Translations under genes and position numbers: made by a program
The notes under the pieces: generated by a model
Databases searched by the model: none
Seen by the model: the letters and a program-made list of their open reading frames with translations, nothing else
What the model was told of the DNA's origin: nothing
In this document: positions 1 to 12,400 of the stretch, piece after piece
Position numbering within the stretch: the first letter of the stretch is position 1
How the letters are laid out: each line of letters starts with the position of its first letter
Source of the DNA: Coemansia sp. RSA 922
Lineage: Eukaryota > Kickxellomycota > Kickxellomycetes > Kickxellales > Kickxellaceae
Length of the DNA stretch: 54,178 bases
Direction of reading: 5' to 3'
NCBI GenBank assembly: GCA_027577415.1
Contig: JANBQS010000029.1
Location: 1-54,178, forward strand

Positions 1-1989
1 GCCAAAGTAGTCGGCGTTGACGGCACTTGGAAGGACCTGACTGATAACGTCAACAGTATGGCCCAAAACCTCACTGATCAGGTTCGCGATATCGCCAATG
101 TCACCACGGCTGTCGCCAAGGGAGACCTGACTCAGAAGATCAAGGTGGAACTTAGCGGCGAGATGGGTCAGCTCAAGGAGACCATTAACACCATGGTGGA
201 CCAGCTTAGCACGTTTGCGTCTGAGGTGTCGCGTGTCGCCAGGCAAGTCGGCACCGAGGGCAATTTGGGTGGTCAGGCCAAAGTAGTCGGCGTTGACGGC
301 ACTTGGAAGGACCTGACTGATAACGTCAACAGCATGGCCCAAAACCTCACTGATCAGGTCCGCGATATCGCTGATGTCACTACGGCTGTCGCCAAGGGCG
401 ACCTTACTCGGAAGGTCAAGGTGGAACTCAGCGGCGAGATGGGTCAGCTCAAGGCGACGATCAACACGATGGTCGACCAACTTAGCACGTTTGCGTCTGA
501 GGTGTCGCGTGTTGCCAAACAGGTCGGTACCGAGGGCAATTTGGGTGGTCAGGCTAACGTTGATGGCGTTGACGGCACTTGGAAGGACCTGACCGACAAC
601 GTTAATACCATGGCATATAATCTGACGATCCAGGTCCGCGATATCGCCAATGTCACCACGGCTGTTGCCAAGGGTGACCTTACTCAGAAGGTCGAGGTAG
701 AACTTGGTGGTGAGATGGGTCTGCTCAAGGCGACTATTAACACGATGGTCGACCAGCTTAGCACGTTTGCGTCTGAGGTATCGCGTGTTGCCAGACAAGT
801 CGGTACTGAGGGCAATTTGGGTGGCCAGGCCAAAGTAGTCGGCGTTGACGGCACTTGGAAGGATCTGACCGACAATGTCAACAGCATGGCCCAAAACCTC
901 ACTGATCAGGTCCGCGATATTGCTGATGTCACCACGGCTGTTGCCAAGGGCGACCTTACTCGGAAGGTCAAAGTGGAGCTCAGCGGCGAGATGGGGCAGC
1001 TCAAGGAGACCATTAACACCATGGTGGACCAGCTTAGCACGTTTGCATCTGAGGTATCGCGTGTTGCCAGACAAGTCGGTACCGAGGGCAACCTGGGAGG
1101 CAAGGCCGAAGTAGTCGGTGTTGACGGCACTTGGAAGGACCTGACCGACAACGTCAACAGTATGGCCCAAAACCTCACTGATCAGGTCCGCGATATCGCC
1201 CATGTCACCACGGCTGTCGCCAAGGGCGATCTGACTCAGAAGATCAAGGTAGAACTCAGCGGCGAGATGGGTCTGCTCAAGGCGACTATCAACACCATGG
1301 TCGACCAGCTTAGCACGTTTGCGTCTGAGGTATCGCGAGTCGCCAAGCAGGTCGGCACCGAGGGTAATTTGGGTGATCAGGCCGTAGTAGTCGGCGTCGA
1401 TGGCACTTGGAAGGACCTAACAGACAACGTTAATACTATGGCGGATAATTTGACTAGTCAAGTGCGTTCAATCAGTGACGTGACTAAGGCGGTGGCTCAC
1501 GGCGACCTGACTCAGAAGATCAAAGTCGACGCCAAGGGCGAGATGCTTGACCTAAAGTTGACTATTAACACCATGGTCGACCAGCTGAGTCTGTTTGCGT
1601 CTGAGGTCTCCCGCGTGGCCAAGGAGGTCGGTACCGAGGGCACTTTGGGTGGCCAGGCTCATGTTAATGGGGTTGATGGCACTTGGAAGGACCTGACCGA
1701 CAACGTCAATCGGATGGCCCAAAACCTCACCGACCAGGTACGTGATATCGCCAAGGTCACCACGGCTGTCGCCAAGGGCGACTTGACGCAAAAAGTCACA
1801 TCGGAGCTGAACGGCGAGATGGGTCAGCTCAAGGCGACTATTAACTCTATGGTCCTCCGACTGGGCAATTTTGCTGCGGAGGTCAACAAGGTTGCGCGCC
1901 AGGTTGGCAACGAGGGAGTGCTCGGCGTGCAAGCCCACGTATCGGATGTTGATGGCATCTGGCGCGAGGTTACGCGCAAGGTGAACAGC
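1..1989 (+). repeat. 276-bp tandem repeat array encoding HAMP units
   Basis: Seven head-to-tail 276-bp units run from base 58 to 1989. The end of another unit precedes them and a diverged half unit follows. Each encodes 92 residues from MA(Q/Y/D)NLT to [11 protein letters not shown]. Units 1-5 are nearly identical even at silent positions, whereas units 6 and 7 and the final half unit have diverged. This pattern suggests recent unit duplication or gene conversion in the upstream part of the array. Confidence 0.95.
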
Positions 1990-4900
1990 ATGGCAGCCAA
2001 CCTGACGAACCAAGTGCGAGCCTTTGCGGCGATCAGCGCCGCGGCTACTCAGGGCGACTACAACTCGATTATTACCATTAACGCTTTTGGCGAGATGGAT
2101 GCGCTCAAGGCCCAGATCAACCGTATGGTGTCTTCGCTGCGTGAGAGCATTTTGCGCAACGTGCAGGCTCGCGAGACTGCCGAGTTGGCCAACCGAGCGA
2201 AGAGTGAGTTCCTGGCCAACATGTCGCACGAGGTCCGCACGCCCATGAACGGCATTATTGGCATGACGTCGCTGACGCTGGAGACGAACCTTACTCATAC
2301 GCAGCGCGACTCCCTTATGATTGTATCCAGTCTGTCCAACTCGCTGCTGACCATCCTTGACGATTTGCTCGATCTATCCAAGATTGAGGCTGGCCGGATG
2401 AGCATTGAGAACATTCCGTTTTCGCTGCGCAGCTCGCTCCTGAGCGTGCTCAAGACGCTTTCAGTAAAGTCGGTTCAGAAGGGGCTGTTGGTCATGCTGG
2501 AGTGCGACCCGGACATTCCGGACTACTACATCGGCGATCCAAACCGTCTGCGGCAAATCCTGACTAACCTCGTGGGCAATGCGGTAAAGTTCACCAACCA
2601 GGGCGAGATCTCGGTTCGCTGCCGTATTTCCGGTCGCATCGGCATCCACTCGATATTGGAGATATCAGTGCGCGACACGGGCATAGGCATCCCCAAGGAA
2701 AAGCTCACTATGATCTTTGAATCGTTTGCTCAGGCCGACGGCTCAACGACGCGCAAGTACGGCGGCACTGGTTTGGGACTGAGCATTTCAAAGCGCCTCT
2801 GCGAGCTTTTGGGTGGCGACATTCGCGTAGAGAGCCAGTATGGCGAGGGATCCAACTTTATCTTCACCGTCAAGGTCGAGACGCCGGCGCCCGACTTTTC
2901 GTTCTTTGAGCGGCGCCTGCTGCCGTATCGCACTCGCCATGTACTGATCATCTACGACGTGCGCCAGAACCCGCAAGGCGTGGCAGTCGTGGCCAAGCTG
3001 CGCGAGACGCTCACCTCGTTCCACTTGAGTTCGGCGACAGTTGAGAACACTGACCAGGCTCGCCAGTTCTTGTGGCGTGGGTCGCAAGTGCGCCCGCTCT
3101 TTGACATGTTTATCGTCGACAGCTTGAACACGGCCGAGGAGTTGCGAGCGGCAGGCATGGCGAACTTGAGCTTTATGCCCATCATATACTTCCCAGAGCC
3201 CAACCACCGCTGCATCAATGTCAACCGCGTCATCGAGCTGGGCATCAACTCGTACCTGGATGTTCCGTTCGAGTTTAGCAAGGTTGCCAGCGCCATTATT
3301 CCGGCGCTCGAGAACCACTCGATGATCCCCGACCTGGAGCGCTACCGTCGCCGGCCTTTGCACATCTTGCTTGCCGAGGATAACGTGGTGAACCAAAAGC
3401 TCGCGCTGCGCATCTTGCAAAAGTGCAACCACAAGGTCGAAGTGGTATCTAACGGCCAGCTGGCACTAGAGGCTGTGATGGACCAGTGGCGGCGCAACCT
3501 TGAGACCTACGGCGGGCACATCAAGCCCTCGTCGTCAGGCTCGAGCAGCGGAGAGGAGGACATGCTGCCCAAGGACTCCAAGGGCCGGTCTCCGTTTGCA
3601 ATGGATCCTAACGACTCGTCGCCCTGCTCTGAGAGGGATGACTTTATTGGCAATTCCGGCAGGCACAGTGACGGCAACAATTCCAATAAGACAGCCGACA
3701 CTGCTGAGGGCAATGGCGGCACCCTTGCGGATGCCTCCAACCCTGACAATGCCGGCCAGGCAATGACCACTGTGGCATTGGATCAGTTCGCGGAGGGTAC
3801 TATTTTCCCGACGACCACCTACCCGCCTGCTGTCAAGCCCTCGGACGAGCTTCCTCTGTTGCCTGACTCGATTATGATGGCCAGTGACTCGAACAAGGGC
3901 AAGGAGTTGGGCGCCTTTGGCACTGCCTCGGTGGAGGATATCAGCAACCGCAAGCAGGCAGGCGTTCGCGACCCTCATAGCAAATTTGCCTGCGTGCCGA
4001 CGCCGTACGACATTATCCTGATGGATGTGCAAATGCCAGTGATGGGCGGCTTTGAGAGTACGGCCTGTATCCGCGAGTGGGAGGAGGCCGAGGGCGTCGA
4101 CTTCCGTACGCCGATCATTGCTCTTACTGCCCATGCCATGATAGGTGACCGTGAGCGCTGTCTGTCTGCAGGCATGGACGAGTACATCACTAAGCCGCTT
4201 CGCTTTGAGAATCTGCTGTCGATGATCTCTCAGTTCCAGCCACGTATGTATGGCGAGAATGGCGAGATCATACCTATTTTGGAGCCTATCCGAGAGGCGT
4301 CTACTGAGTCGGTGTCTGGCTCGTCGGATGATGAGCCCAGCGACAGTGACATCGAGTATGGCAGCTACAGCGACAGCAGCGAGTTGACTACTGATGCCAG
4401 CGATGACGACAGCCAAGTCGGCGGAAGCCAGCGTGGTCCTGCAATCGTGCCTATCAAGCGCGAGTGGAAGGGCCGCCGATTCAACTCCGAGGAGCAGCGA
4501 TTTGTTAACTATAGCCACGCAAAGGCAAGTGAGTCGCTGGAGGTTGGGCCAAGTGGGCAGAATGACGATCCGGAGGACGAAGACAGCGAGTCCAAGGCAT
4601 TGCGCCAAGCTGAGGCGGCGCGTGCCCTGCGCAAGCAGGTGAAGATGTTCAAGCGAGAGTTTGGCAACGATCTGGCCAGCATGCCTGGAATGGACGCCCT
4701 GAAGGCCAAGCTCAAGGGCAAGCTGCCTGCGGATGGCACCGAGGCTGAAGGCGACAAGAGCGACGCGGCGACCTCTTCAGCGCAAAGCGAGGATGAGGAT
4801 GAAGACAGCGACGCTGGTGGCAGCGGCATTGACTACGAAGTTGGTGTCAACAAAAACCAGCTGATGAGCAAGTCGACAATGCGCAGCATTGGTCTTTACG

Positions 4901-6306
4901 ACCTCAGTGGGCTTTCGAACGACGAGCATGACTCTGGGTTGCCCACCAAGGGCACCATGTCGCTAGCTGCTGCTACTAAGCAGGCCAAGAAGTCTGCGTT
5001 CCGGACGCGGGCCACTGTATCGAAGGAGCGTAGGCAGGGCAAGGGTAACGATGACGCAGCGAGCGAGAATGGGACCAGCGACGCCCCTGCTATTGTGGTG
5101 CAGACTGAGAGCCGCAACAAGCTGCCGCATCGTAAGCGTCGGTCCTCCAAGCCCAGCGTGCGAGCGGCCGCCCCCACTAACCGTGCCGAGACTTTGCAGG
5201 CGCGTGTGGCAGCCGCATATGATCGGTCCCATCGCGACTTGGAAAAGCGCAGTCACTCGGGCGGCGAAGAGGAGTTTGGCAGATATGGCCACAGGCATGA
5301 TCATGGGCGCGGCGAGGGTAAGGGTAAGCATCGCCACGGCGGCGCTGGAAGCAACCGCCCAGAGGGAAGAGGACGCCGTGACTATCCGGAGGCGGCAACT
5401 AATTACCGCGGCAACTCTTATGACCTAGACTACAGAGCGGGCGCCTCGGCTTATATGCCTCAGAATTACGCGGATCTGCCTCGTCACAGCATCATCGACC
5501 CGTCGATGCTGAGCTTTGACCTGCCTGGTTCATCTCACCACGCGAGCTATGGTGGACCAGGGCGTGGTTATCAGCGTGGTAGTGCAATGGGAGGCTTGGG
5601 TCGCGGGGTGGATACCAGCGGCTGGTCAGTAGCCCGGCCCACAGCTAGCAGCTTTATGCCCTCGCGGTCGGCGCCTGGGACAGACCCAGTCAATAGCCAT
5701 GGCATCTCGACATTCTCGCCAGCGAGCCTGCCTTCAGACGCTGAGATGCCACACCGCAACTTTGCGCGTCTAAAGACAACTGATGACATTGTCGAGGCTA
5801 TGACCGCTGCTGCTGCCGGCGACCAGGACGCGCTGCGTGCCATCCAGGCAACCACCATGTATTCCGATACTGAAGATGTGCCATCTGAGCCTGCCGATCC
5901 CAGAGTTGAGTTTTCTACCCACCGGCTCTCCGCGGGCGCCATGTCTGACCCTGGCTCGCCGCGAGTAAGCCCTGGAATTGGCGCAGTTGTCTCGCCGCGC
6001 ACTCTTATGCTGCCACCCACTGCGTTTACACCTCCAGAAATCGAGGGTATTGGTCTGACGCTTCCCGTCAGACCTGCTCAACGTGAGCCCGAGCCCCAGC
6101 AGCAGTACACATTTGGTGCGAGTACAAGCAGCATGGGAGGCGAGGGGCCGCCATCATCGGGTCGGCAGTCGGTGAGACTGTCACGCAATGTGCGCGACCG
6201 GCTAATGAAGGCGCGCATGAAGCAGATGGAGAAGCACAAGAACGACCAGGAGCCATCAGCCGGTGACGTGCCGGACCCGGAATCTGAGCCTGCAGCGGGG
6301 GAGTAG
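1..6306 (+). CDS. NIK1: Group III hybrid histidine kinase (Nik1/Os-1 type), 5' truncated by window edge
   Basis: Soluble osmosensing and fungicide-responsive histidine kinase that feeds the HOG MAP-kinase phosphorelay. The frame is open from base 1, so the true start lies upstream. Numbering from the Met at base 58: seven complete 92-residue HAMP units plus a partial one (1-~690); H-box NMSHEVRTP with phospho-acceptor H724; N-box N841; G1 DTGIGI from 873; G2 GGTGLGLS from 902; a degenerate receiver-like domain about 960-1090; then a true receiver with acidic D1108, phospho-acceptor D1323 in LMDVQMP and K1379. Unusually, about 165 Ser/Gly/Asp-rich residues (about 1145-1310) sit inside the receiver, between the second strand and the phospho-Asp strand. 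A further ~680-residue charged, low-complexity tail follows it. No transmembrane segment is seen, as is usual for group III. The family assignment is firm. The insertion and tail are read directly from one uninterrupted frame. Confidence 0.95.
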   Translation, partial: AKVVGVDGTWKDLTDNVNSMAQNLTDQVRDIANVTTAVAKGDLTQKIKVELSGEMGQLKETINTMVDQLSTFASEVSRVARQVGTEGNLGGQAKVVGVDGTWKDLTDNVNSMAQNLTDQVRDIADVTTAVAKGDLTRKVKVELSGEMGQLKATINTMVDQLSTFASEVSRVAKQVGTEGNLGGQANVDGVDGTWKDLTDNVNTMAYNLTIQVRDIANVTTAVAKGDLTQKVEVELGGEMGLLKATINTMVDQLSTFASEVSRVARQVGTEGNLGGQAKVVGVDGTWKDLTDNVNSMAQNLTDQVRDIADVTTAVAKGDLTRKVKVELSGEMGQLKETINTMVDQLSTFASEVSRVARQVGTEGNLGGKAEVVGVDGTWKDLTDNVNSMAQNLTDQVRDIAHVTTAVAKGDLTQKIKVELSGEMGLLKATINTMVDQLSTFASEVSRVAKQVGTEGNLGDQAVVVGVDGTWKDLTDNVNTMADNLTSQVRSISDVTKAVAHGDLTQKIKVDAKGEMLDLKLTINTMVDQLSLFASEVSRVAKEVGTEGTLGGQAHVNGVDGTWKDLTDNVNRMAQNLTDQVRDIAKVTTAVAKGDLTQKVTSELNGEMGQLKATINSMVLRLGNFAAEVNKVARQVGNEGVLGVQAHVSDVDGIWREVTRKVNSMAANLTNQVRAFAAISAAATQGDYNSIITINAFGEMDALKAQINRMVSSLRESILRNVQARETAELANRAKSEFLANMSHEVRTPMNGIIGMTSLTLETNLTHTQRDSLMIVSSLSNSLLTILDDLLDLSKIEAGRMSIENIPFSLRSSLLSVLKTLSVKSVQKGLLVMLECDPDIPDYYIGDPNRLRQILTNLVGNAVKFTNQGEISVRCRISGRIGIHSILEISVRDTGIGIPKEKLTMIFESFAQADGSTTRKYGGTGLGLSISKRLCELLGGDIRVESQYGEGSNFIFTVKVETPAPDFSFFERRLLPYRTRHVLIIYDVRQNPQGVAVVAKLRETLTSFHLSSATVENTDQARQFLWRGSQVRPLFDMFIVDSLNTAEELRAAGMANLSFMPIIYFPEPNHRCINVNRVIELGINSYLDVPFEFSKVASAIIPALENHSMIPDLERYRRRPLHILLAEDNVVNQKLALRILQKCNHKVEVVSNGQLALEAVMDQWRRNLETYGGHIKPSSSGSSSGEEDMLPKDSKGRSPFAMDPNDSSPCSERDDFIGNSGRHSDGNNSNKTADTAEGNGGTLADASNPDNAGQAMTTVALDQFAEGTIFPTTTYPPAVKPSDELPLLPDSIMMASDSNKGKELGAFGTASVEDISNRKQAGVRDPHSKFACVPTPYDIILMDVQMPVMGGFESTACIREWEEAEGVDFRTPIIALTAHAMIGDRERCLSAGMDEYITKPLRFENLLSMISQFQPRMYGENGEIIPILEPIREASTESVSGSSDDEPSDSDIEYGSYSDSSELTTDASDDDSQVGGSQRGPAIVPIKREWKGRRFNSEEQRFVNYSHAKASESLEVGPSGQNDDPEDEDSESKALRQAEAARALRKQVKMFKREFGNDLASMPGMDALKAKLKGKLPADGTEAEGDKSDAATSSAQSEDEDEDSDAGGSGIDYEVGVNKNQLMSKSTMRSIGLYDLSGLSNDEHDSGLPTKGTMSLAAATKQAKKSAFRTRATVSKERRQGKGNDDAASENGTSDAPAIVVQTESRNKLPHRKRRSSKPSVRAAAPTNRAETLQARVAAAYDRSHRDLEKRSHSGGEEEFGRYGHRHDHGRGEGKGKHRHGGAGSNRPEGRGRRDYPEAATNYRGNSYDLDYRAGASAYMPQNYADLPRHSIIDPSMLSFDLPGSSHHASYGGPGRGYQRGSAMGGLGRGVDTSGWSVARPTASSFMPSRSAPGTDPVNSHGISTFSPASLPSDAEMPHRNFARLKTTDDIVEAMTAAAAGDQDALRAIQATTMYSDTEDVPSEPADPRVEFSTHRLSAGAMSDPGSPRVSPGIGAVVSPRTLMLPPTAFTPPEIEGIGLTLPVRPAQREPEPQQQYTFGASTSSMGGEGPPSSGRQSVRLSRNVRDRLMKARMKQMEKHKNDQEPSAGDVPDPESEPAAGE

Positions 6307-6473
6307 GAGTCTGTTGATGTCTGTTTTTTTTCCACCTCTTTTTTTCTTTCTTCCTCATTACTATTTATCATAATTACGTATCTATTTTAACATTTGAGTG
6401 AAAGGCTGATATGGCCGACAATGGAAATGGATTAAGTAAATACTAGAAAAAGAAGGAAAAAAATATGTGGTTA
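6307..6473. terminator. Convergent 3' ends of NIK1 and chitin synthase
   Basis: This 167-bp gap separates two converging stop codons. It is AT-rich with T-runs just after the kinase stop and A-runs before the chitin synthase stop, consistent with overlapping polyadenylation regions. No gene is seen in it. Confidence 0.5.
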
Positions 6474-9400
6474 CTATACCCGGCGCTGGATCATTGCTTG
6501 CACGGTCTGGCTAATGTACTCGCGACGAGGCGACATGTCCATGCCAAACATTCTTGACAACTCGTCGCGCACTATCTTCATGGTGATTGTCGATAGGTCG
6601 GAGGCATCGAGGATAGAGGAAATGGCGGCAGCCAGGGCATCATCTGTGGGCATGTGGCTGCCAGGGACCTGAACGAGGTTGAAGCAGGGCGTAGCGATAG
6701 CCTGTGGCGTTGCGGCAACCATGCTGCCAAAGTACGCGCTGAATCCAGCTGGGCTATAGGCGCCCTGCATAGGCACAGCACCGCCTTCATAAGCTGCGGC
6801 TGGCATCTGTTGTGGCAATGGCATGGCGTAGAGAGACATATTCGAATGCTGTACTTGGGACATTGGCAGGGCGTCGGCAGTTGGCGGATTTTCGAAACCC
6901 GGGATATGCGTAAATCGACTAACTGGGCGGACACCGTTATTGGCAAACTCGTCTATGGCCTGAGCAACCGCCTCCATATCTTGAATCTGCTGCTGACGTT
7001 TATGTATCTCGCCCTCGTACTCTGCCCAAGTCCGCATGGGGATCTCATCCGGATCAAACGGCTCTTCGTCCTTGACAAATATCTGACGCTTGCCGTCTTC
7101 GCCTACGACTATGCGCGTATTGCCCCAGGAGAAATCGTCCATATGCCAGAACGCGTAAATGGGGATAAAGAACGACCAGAGTGGATAGGCTAAGAGGTAG
7201 ATTACCATCCAGCCGATATGTTGCCACTGTCGTTTGAGGACAAAGATAATGGCCTGGAGACCGTAGATGGCGCCGATGAGGATAAGTGAGATGTAGCCAA
7301 TGTCAGCAACTTTGGATATGGCCAGGTATGTTAGGTAGGCGAGATAGAATAGCGTGCATGGCATGGTCAGTGTGCCGAGGAGGTCGATGAATACGACGAA
7401 GCGCATGGAGAAGCAGCAGAAACCACACATTTCTGGCAAGAACATGAGCTCAGCAAGATTGTGTACTGTGGAGTTGATCCAGCGACGACGCTGAGATAGT
7501 AGGACGGACCAGGTATCGGGCGCTGTGGTCTTGCATTTAGCGTCAGCTGTAAAAGTCATCTTGTACTGCGGGAAATACTTCATCATAAGCGTGGTCAGGT
7601 AGCGATCTTCGCCGAGCGAGAGCAAGTTCTTTTTATGTAGTGTGTCGACGTGGTTCTCGGAATAATCGTTGATGACGTTCTTCGATATAATAAGTGGCAT
7701 ACCGCGAGCCGTACGCAGACGGTACATACAGAAACAGCCGGGGAGACAGGTAACTGAACCGAATAGTGACTCGAAGGCTTTGGCCATGTGGTGGGAGATA
7801 AAGTACTCGTAGACTTGGATCATCGTCGTCCATGAGAAATCTTCATTGGTCAGTTGGGTTTCGCCGCAGATGCCGATGACTTTGGCGTCGTGCACCATGC
7901 ATGCCACTAGACGAGTGAGCGAATCGGGGAGTACCTCGGTATCGGCGTCTACCATGAGCACGTACTCGTAGAGGGAAGGGTGGACGCCAATAACGTTCTT
8001 AAGTTGGTGGTAGATCTCGAGATCTAATGGCGACATGGGAGCCTCAAAGTGTACGCGGTTGAGGAAATGAAGCAACAGCATTTGCGAGTCGCGTTTACCA
8101 CGGTTACCTGGTCTCGACTTTTCTGTTGGCTTGCCGATCTTCGCTACGACTAGGTATGGAACTACGTGTCCTTCGTACTCGTAGAGCCCCGAATATACTT
8201 TGGCCATATTGTGTTGCTGTCCGCCTTCACCGATTGATCTGAATGAGCGAGCTGGTGGGTCCAACTTGGGATCAACACCCAAGATGTCGAGGACTATACG
8301 AGGTGTCGGGCGATCGTTACCAGAACCGACAATATTGCCATCACAGATAATAAACAATAGACGGTGCTTATCGTCGTAACTCAGTGTGGCTAGCGTGTCG
8401 ATCGTGCGGCGCAACGAGGATTCACCTTCGGTGTAGCAGGGGACCTGACAGATGACGAATTTATCGTGCTTTTGAGGTTTGCGACGCGAGGAGAGCTGTA
8501 GCGAGGCCAGGAATTTGATGGAAATAACGACCATGAGTAGACAGGCGGCGGCCAGGAGCAAAAAATTGGGGAATAGACAGCGGAAACTATGACGAGTATC
8601 GACACGACCGACGTAGAATAGACTCTTCATACAACGGTAATTGGCCTGACGTACGGATTTACTGAGTGGCAGCATTTTCCAATACTTTGTTATATCCGTG
8701 TCTCGAGCACCAGCGTCTTCGAAAATGGACTCGACTAGTCTGTGTAGGAAGCGCCATTTCTTCTGGTCGACATTTTCGGGCGAATCGCGAGTAATAAAAT
8801 AAGGGTTTAGGTTAAATACCTCGCCGTTAATGACTCGCCAGTATTGACCGCCCTTGTGGTGCATACTACGAATGTACTTGAGTTCCCAGACGATATCGCC
8901 GACTTTGAATAAACGCATCTTTGGCTGTACGTGTCGGAAATAAAAGTCCTGTCGCATCATTGATTTCGAATTGGCCAGGGACCCGGCTTTATGAACGAAT
9001 GGGAATGAGGTCTCTGTCTCGATATCCGATTTCAAGTACATGAGCCAATTGGGATCGGCACTGGCTGGTACTAGGTCGGGACAGGCGGCGCGTAGGGAGA
9101 GCGGGAACGATGCGTTGACTTCTTGACCCGAGTACATTATCATGTCTTCGGGGCTGGCGCCGCCCCGAGATTTACCATGCTCTTGGTTGAGGAAGTTGGT
9201 GATATCGTAGACTTTGCCACGTAGGGCCACGTATGCGTCGCTGCGCTCAGTGTGGTCGGCTAGCTCGTCCATGTTGTAGACGTATTGTTTTGGACACATG
9301 ATGAGACCGAGACCGATGATAAAGAAAAGAACGAATGCCCACATAGAGAGGATGATGAGGCAGATGGCTACTTTTTCGCGCCACGCCATACGAATATCCT

Positions 9401-12400
9401 CGCGCTTCATGCCACAGCAGCTCATGAGCCAGTCGGGAATCAGCCAGGTCAGCCAGTTTGTGGTACGCGACCAGCAACGACGAGCAGACGTCGTTTCGAC
9501 TTCCTCTACTAAACCCTCGCGACCCGCTAGCCGTGTGGCATGGCGGCTGTGGGCTCCGTAGTCGCCATCAAAATTTCCGTGGCCTGGGTTAACCTCCCTC
9601 TGCTTGTCGTCTGTGTGCGAGGCGACCGACACTCCATCATCATAGTCATCAGCCTCATCGGCATAGTCCTCATCTTCGTCGGCGTAGTCACCGTCGGAGA
9701 ACAAGTCGTCGACATCCGGGTTAAATCCATCAGTACCCAACTCGCTACCAAAAACTGTGCTCGCATCGTCAAAGCCGAATTGCGCGGGCTGCACCAAATC
9801 ACCGTTATCGTCTACCTGGGCCAGGGCATCTAATATGCCTGTGGCGCCTAGCTGGCGTCTCCTCTGCTGCCGCTGCTTCTCGTAGACTCTGAGCTCCATC
9901 TCGATGCTACGCCAGACTCGCTCGGTCATAAATACCATGCGATGACCCGTAGTGTAGTGTTGTCCGCGGATCCAACCTAGTCCCTCAGCTACTTGGTCAA
10001 CTAGCACGGAGGCAGCCATCTCGTGCTCGGTCTGTGGGTCAGTGAGCTTGACTACAGCGGCATAGCGCTCGATAAACGACTCGAAACCCAAGCTGACCGT
10101 ATACTCGTTGGGTGCCCGACGCTGAGACAAATCTACTAGTCCTGTGGCTTGGACTTGCTGGCGAATAAAGGACTTGTCGGGTACGCCTGGTAGACTGTTG
10201 GCATTGGTGGGGTTATCAGGACGTATGTGAATTATGTTCCACTGCTTGCAGAAATCCGCCGCAGCGAATATGTCCTCGAGCGCACTGCTCACTTCACCGA
10301 TATACGTGTTGGCTGGATCGGCGTCATCCACAGGTGAAAGCTCGCTGGGAGCGGCCAAAGACTGGGCGGCATGCGGATGGTGCTTGGTATTCGCTTGGGG
10401 CTTGCGCACGGTAGGACGAGTAGCAGGCCTGGTGGACAAAAAAGTACCGACTATCGTTGACTCTTCCTCTGGATGATAGTCCAATGCGATCTGTGCTATG
10501 CCGAATAGCCTCCTCACAAACTTGCTGTGACTAGTGTCTTTGAACAAGGAGTAGAAATCGGGACTGACTTCCAAATCCATATTACGCTGGCAGAACCCAT
10601 CCACCGTGTACATGACCGAACCCAGGTAATGGCGGATACCGAATTGCGCCACCTGCTTATCGCGCTTGCCAGTGGGCGGTGGGCCTGGAATGAAGCTAGT
10701 GTTCTGACCAAACGTGCGGTTAAGGGAGTTGATCAGCGCAATGTCGTCTTGGGGTGACTCGGACGTGGCGTGTGACTCGAGGGCACTGACTAGTCCGCCG
10801 CGGCGACCAGCATAGTCGCCAGACAGTAGGTGCATGGTCTGTAGACGGCTGACCCAAGAGACATGGTTGAGACTGGTTGCTGCGTCGTCGTGAATCTGGC
10901 GCGCAATTCCTGTTTCTTCGCCGAGAACCTCGCGCATTATATAGCCGCTCAGCCGCTCGTTAGCCATATTAATAGCAAACTGCTCAAACGATCCCAAAGT
11001 CATCTGTGACGAGAACCCGTACATCTGGAGTACGGCGATATGGTTACAGGCTTCCGGGTCGGAGATATTCTGGTTGATAGTCTCAACCAGCCAGTAAAAC
11101 ACCAAATGGTAGAGCGCTCTCGCCAGAGCATCACGCTGGTTACCTGCACCGTGGCTGTTGAGGAACACCGTGCACAGGTCGTTATTGACTAGAGCGGTCT
11201 TGTAGGATAGGGCGGCAGTTAGAGCGGCGGTGGGGACACCGAGGTACTGAGCGGCCAGATCTACTTCTTCGGGGTTCTTTACTGAGGCTGTCTCCTCTGA
11301 GCGATCAGTCGCATCGGCAAACTCAACATTGCCCAAGTGCATGATGGCGGCGAGTACTTGGAACAAAGAGTGTTGCTGCTTGATACCGCAGACTTTCAGC
11401 GCTGTACGCAGCTGGTCCATCATATAGGCGTAATGCGCTGAAGAAGGAGGCGGCACACGGTGCAGGTAGGCAGGGACTTGGCCCTTGGGCGGGCGGTCGG
11501 CTTTCAGGTATGTGAACCATGACTCGTCTCCGCCATGTCTGAACTGCCACTCCTGTCTCTCGTCGGACGTCGACCCATGCAAAAGGTAATAGAACACATT
11601 GAACGTACGCTCTCCCGCCGGACGACTAGTCACCCGCCATCTGTCCAGCCCAAAGGCCACAATCTTGGACCCCGCAATATGGCCACGGTCAGTGAACTGA
11701 ATCTCATGCCACAGGCCCGCACGCGTAGCACCCATGCACTCTAGGGTCTGCGCACTGGCAAATGCCTCCACTATAGCACCCACATAGGACATCTGGTACT
11801 GAGCCCTAGTGTTATGACGCCCAGAGTTGGACGCCAATACGCAGAGCTGGTCCGAAATCAGCTTGGCTGTCTCTGATTTGCCGCTGCCCGATACTCCGCT
11901 CAGAATAATAACCTGGTCTTGACGCAGCCTACGCAAGTGCGTGTAGGCGTCTGCCACTAGCTCAAACACATGGGGGTGCAATGTATCGCGAGCTGTGAGG
12001 TCCAGGTCGTGGTAGCATGCGTCGCTGTAGATGACGCTGGCGCTTTCAGAGAACAGATTGCTGGACATGGCGGGCTCCGAGTGACAGGCTACGAGAATCG
12101 ACGTGTAGATCCGGAAATAAGGGACTATGTCTTGGAAACACCCTTGAATCGCCGTCGTCACTTGGTCGACAGTGGCAGCGGGTCCCAAGGCCGTGGCCAT
12201 TGGGTTAATGTGGGCTGCGCCTATGGCAATACTCTCAGATGTCGTCGTCGGTGGAGCGGCACTGGTGAATGGTCGGATGGGCTCGACTAGCTGCGAGGAT
12301 GAAGGATTGGCCATACCGCGCGAGGACCCGTACCGCGGCGAACTTAGCCCCATCATTCCACGTGTCCTTGGATCATCGACGCGCAACCCATCGATAGCGT

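Noticed and set aside
1552..2298. Long antisense open frame of 248 codons under the kinase
   Set aside because: It mirrors the strongly conserved HAMP and H-box coding sequence; antisense frames of GC-rich repeats stay open by codon bias.
3535..4608. 357-codon antisense frame under the kinase receiver region
   Set aside because: The sense strand encodes clear receiver residues and the antisense product has no recognisable domain.
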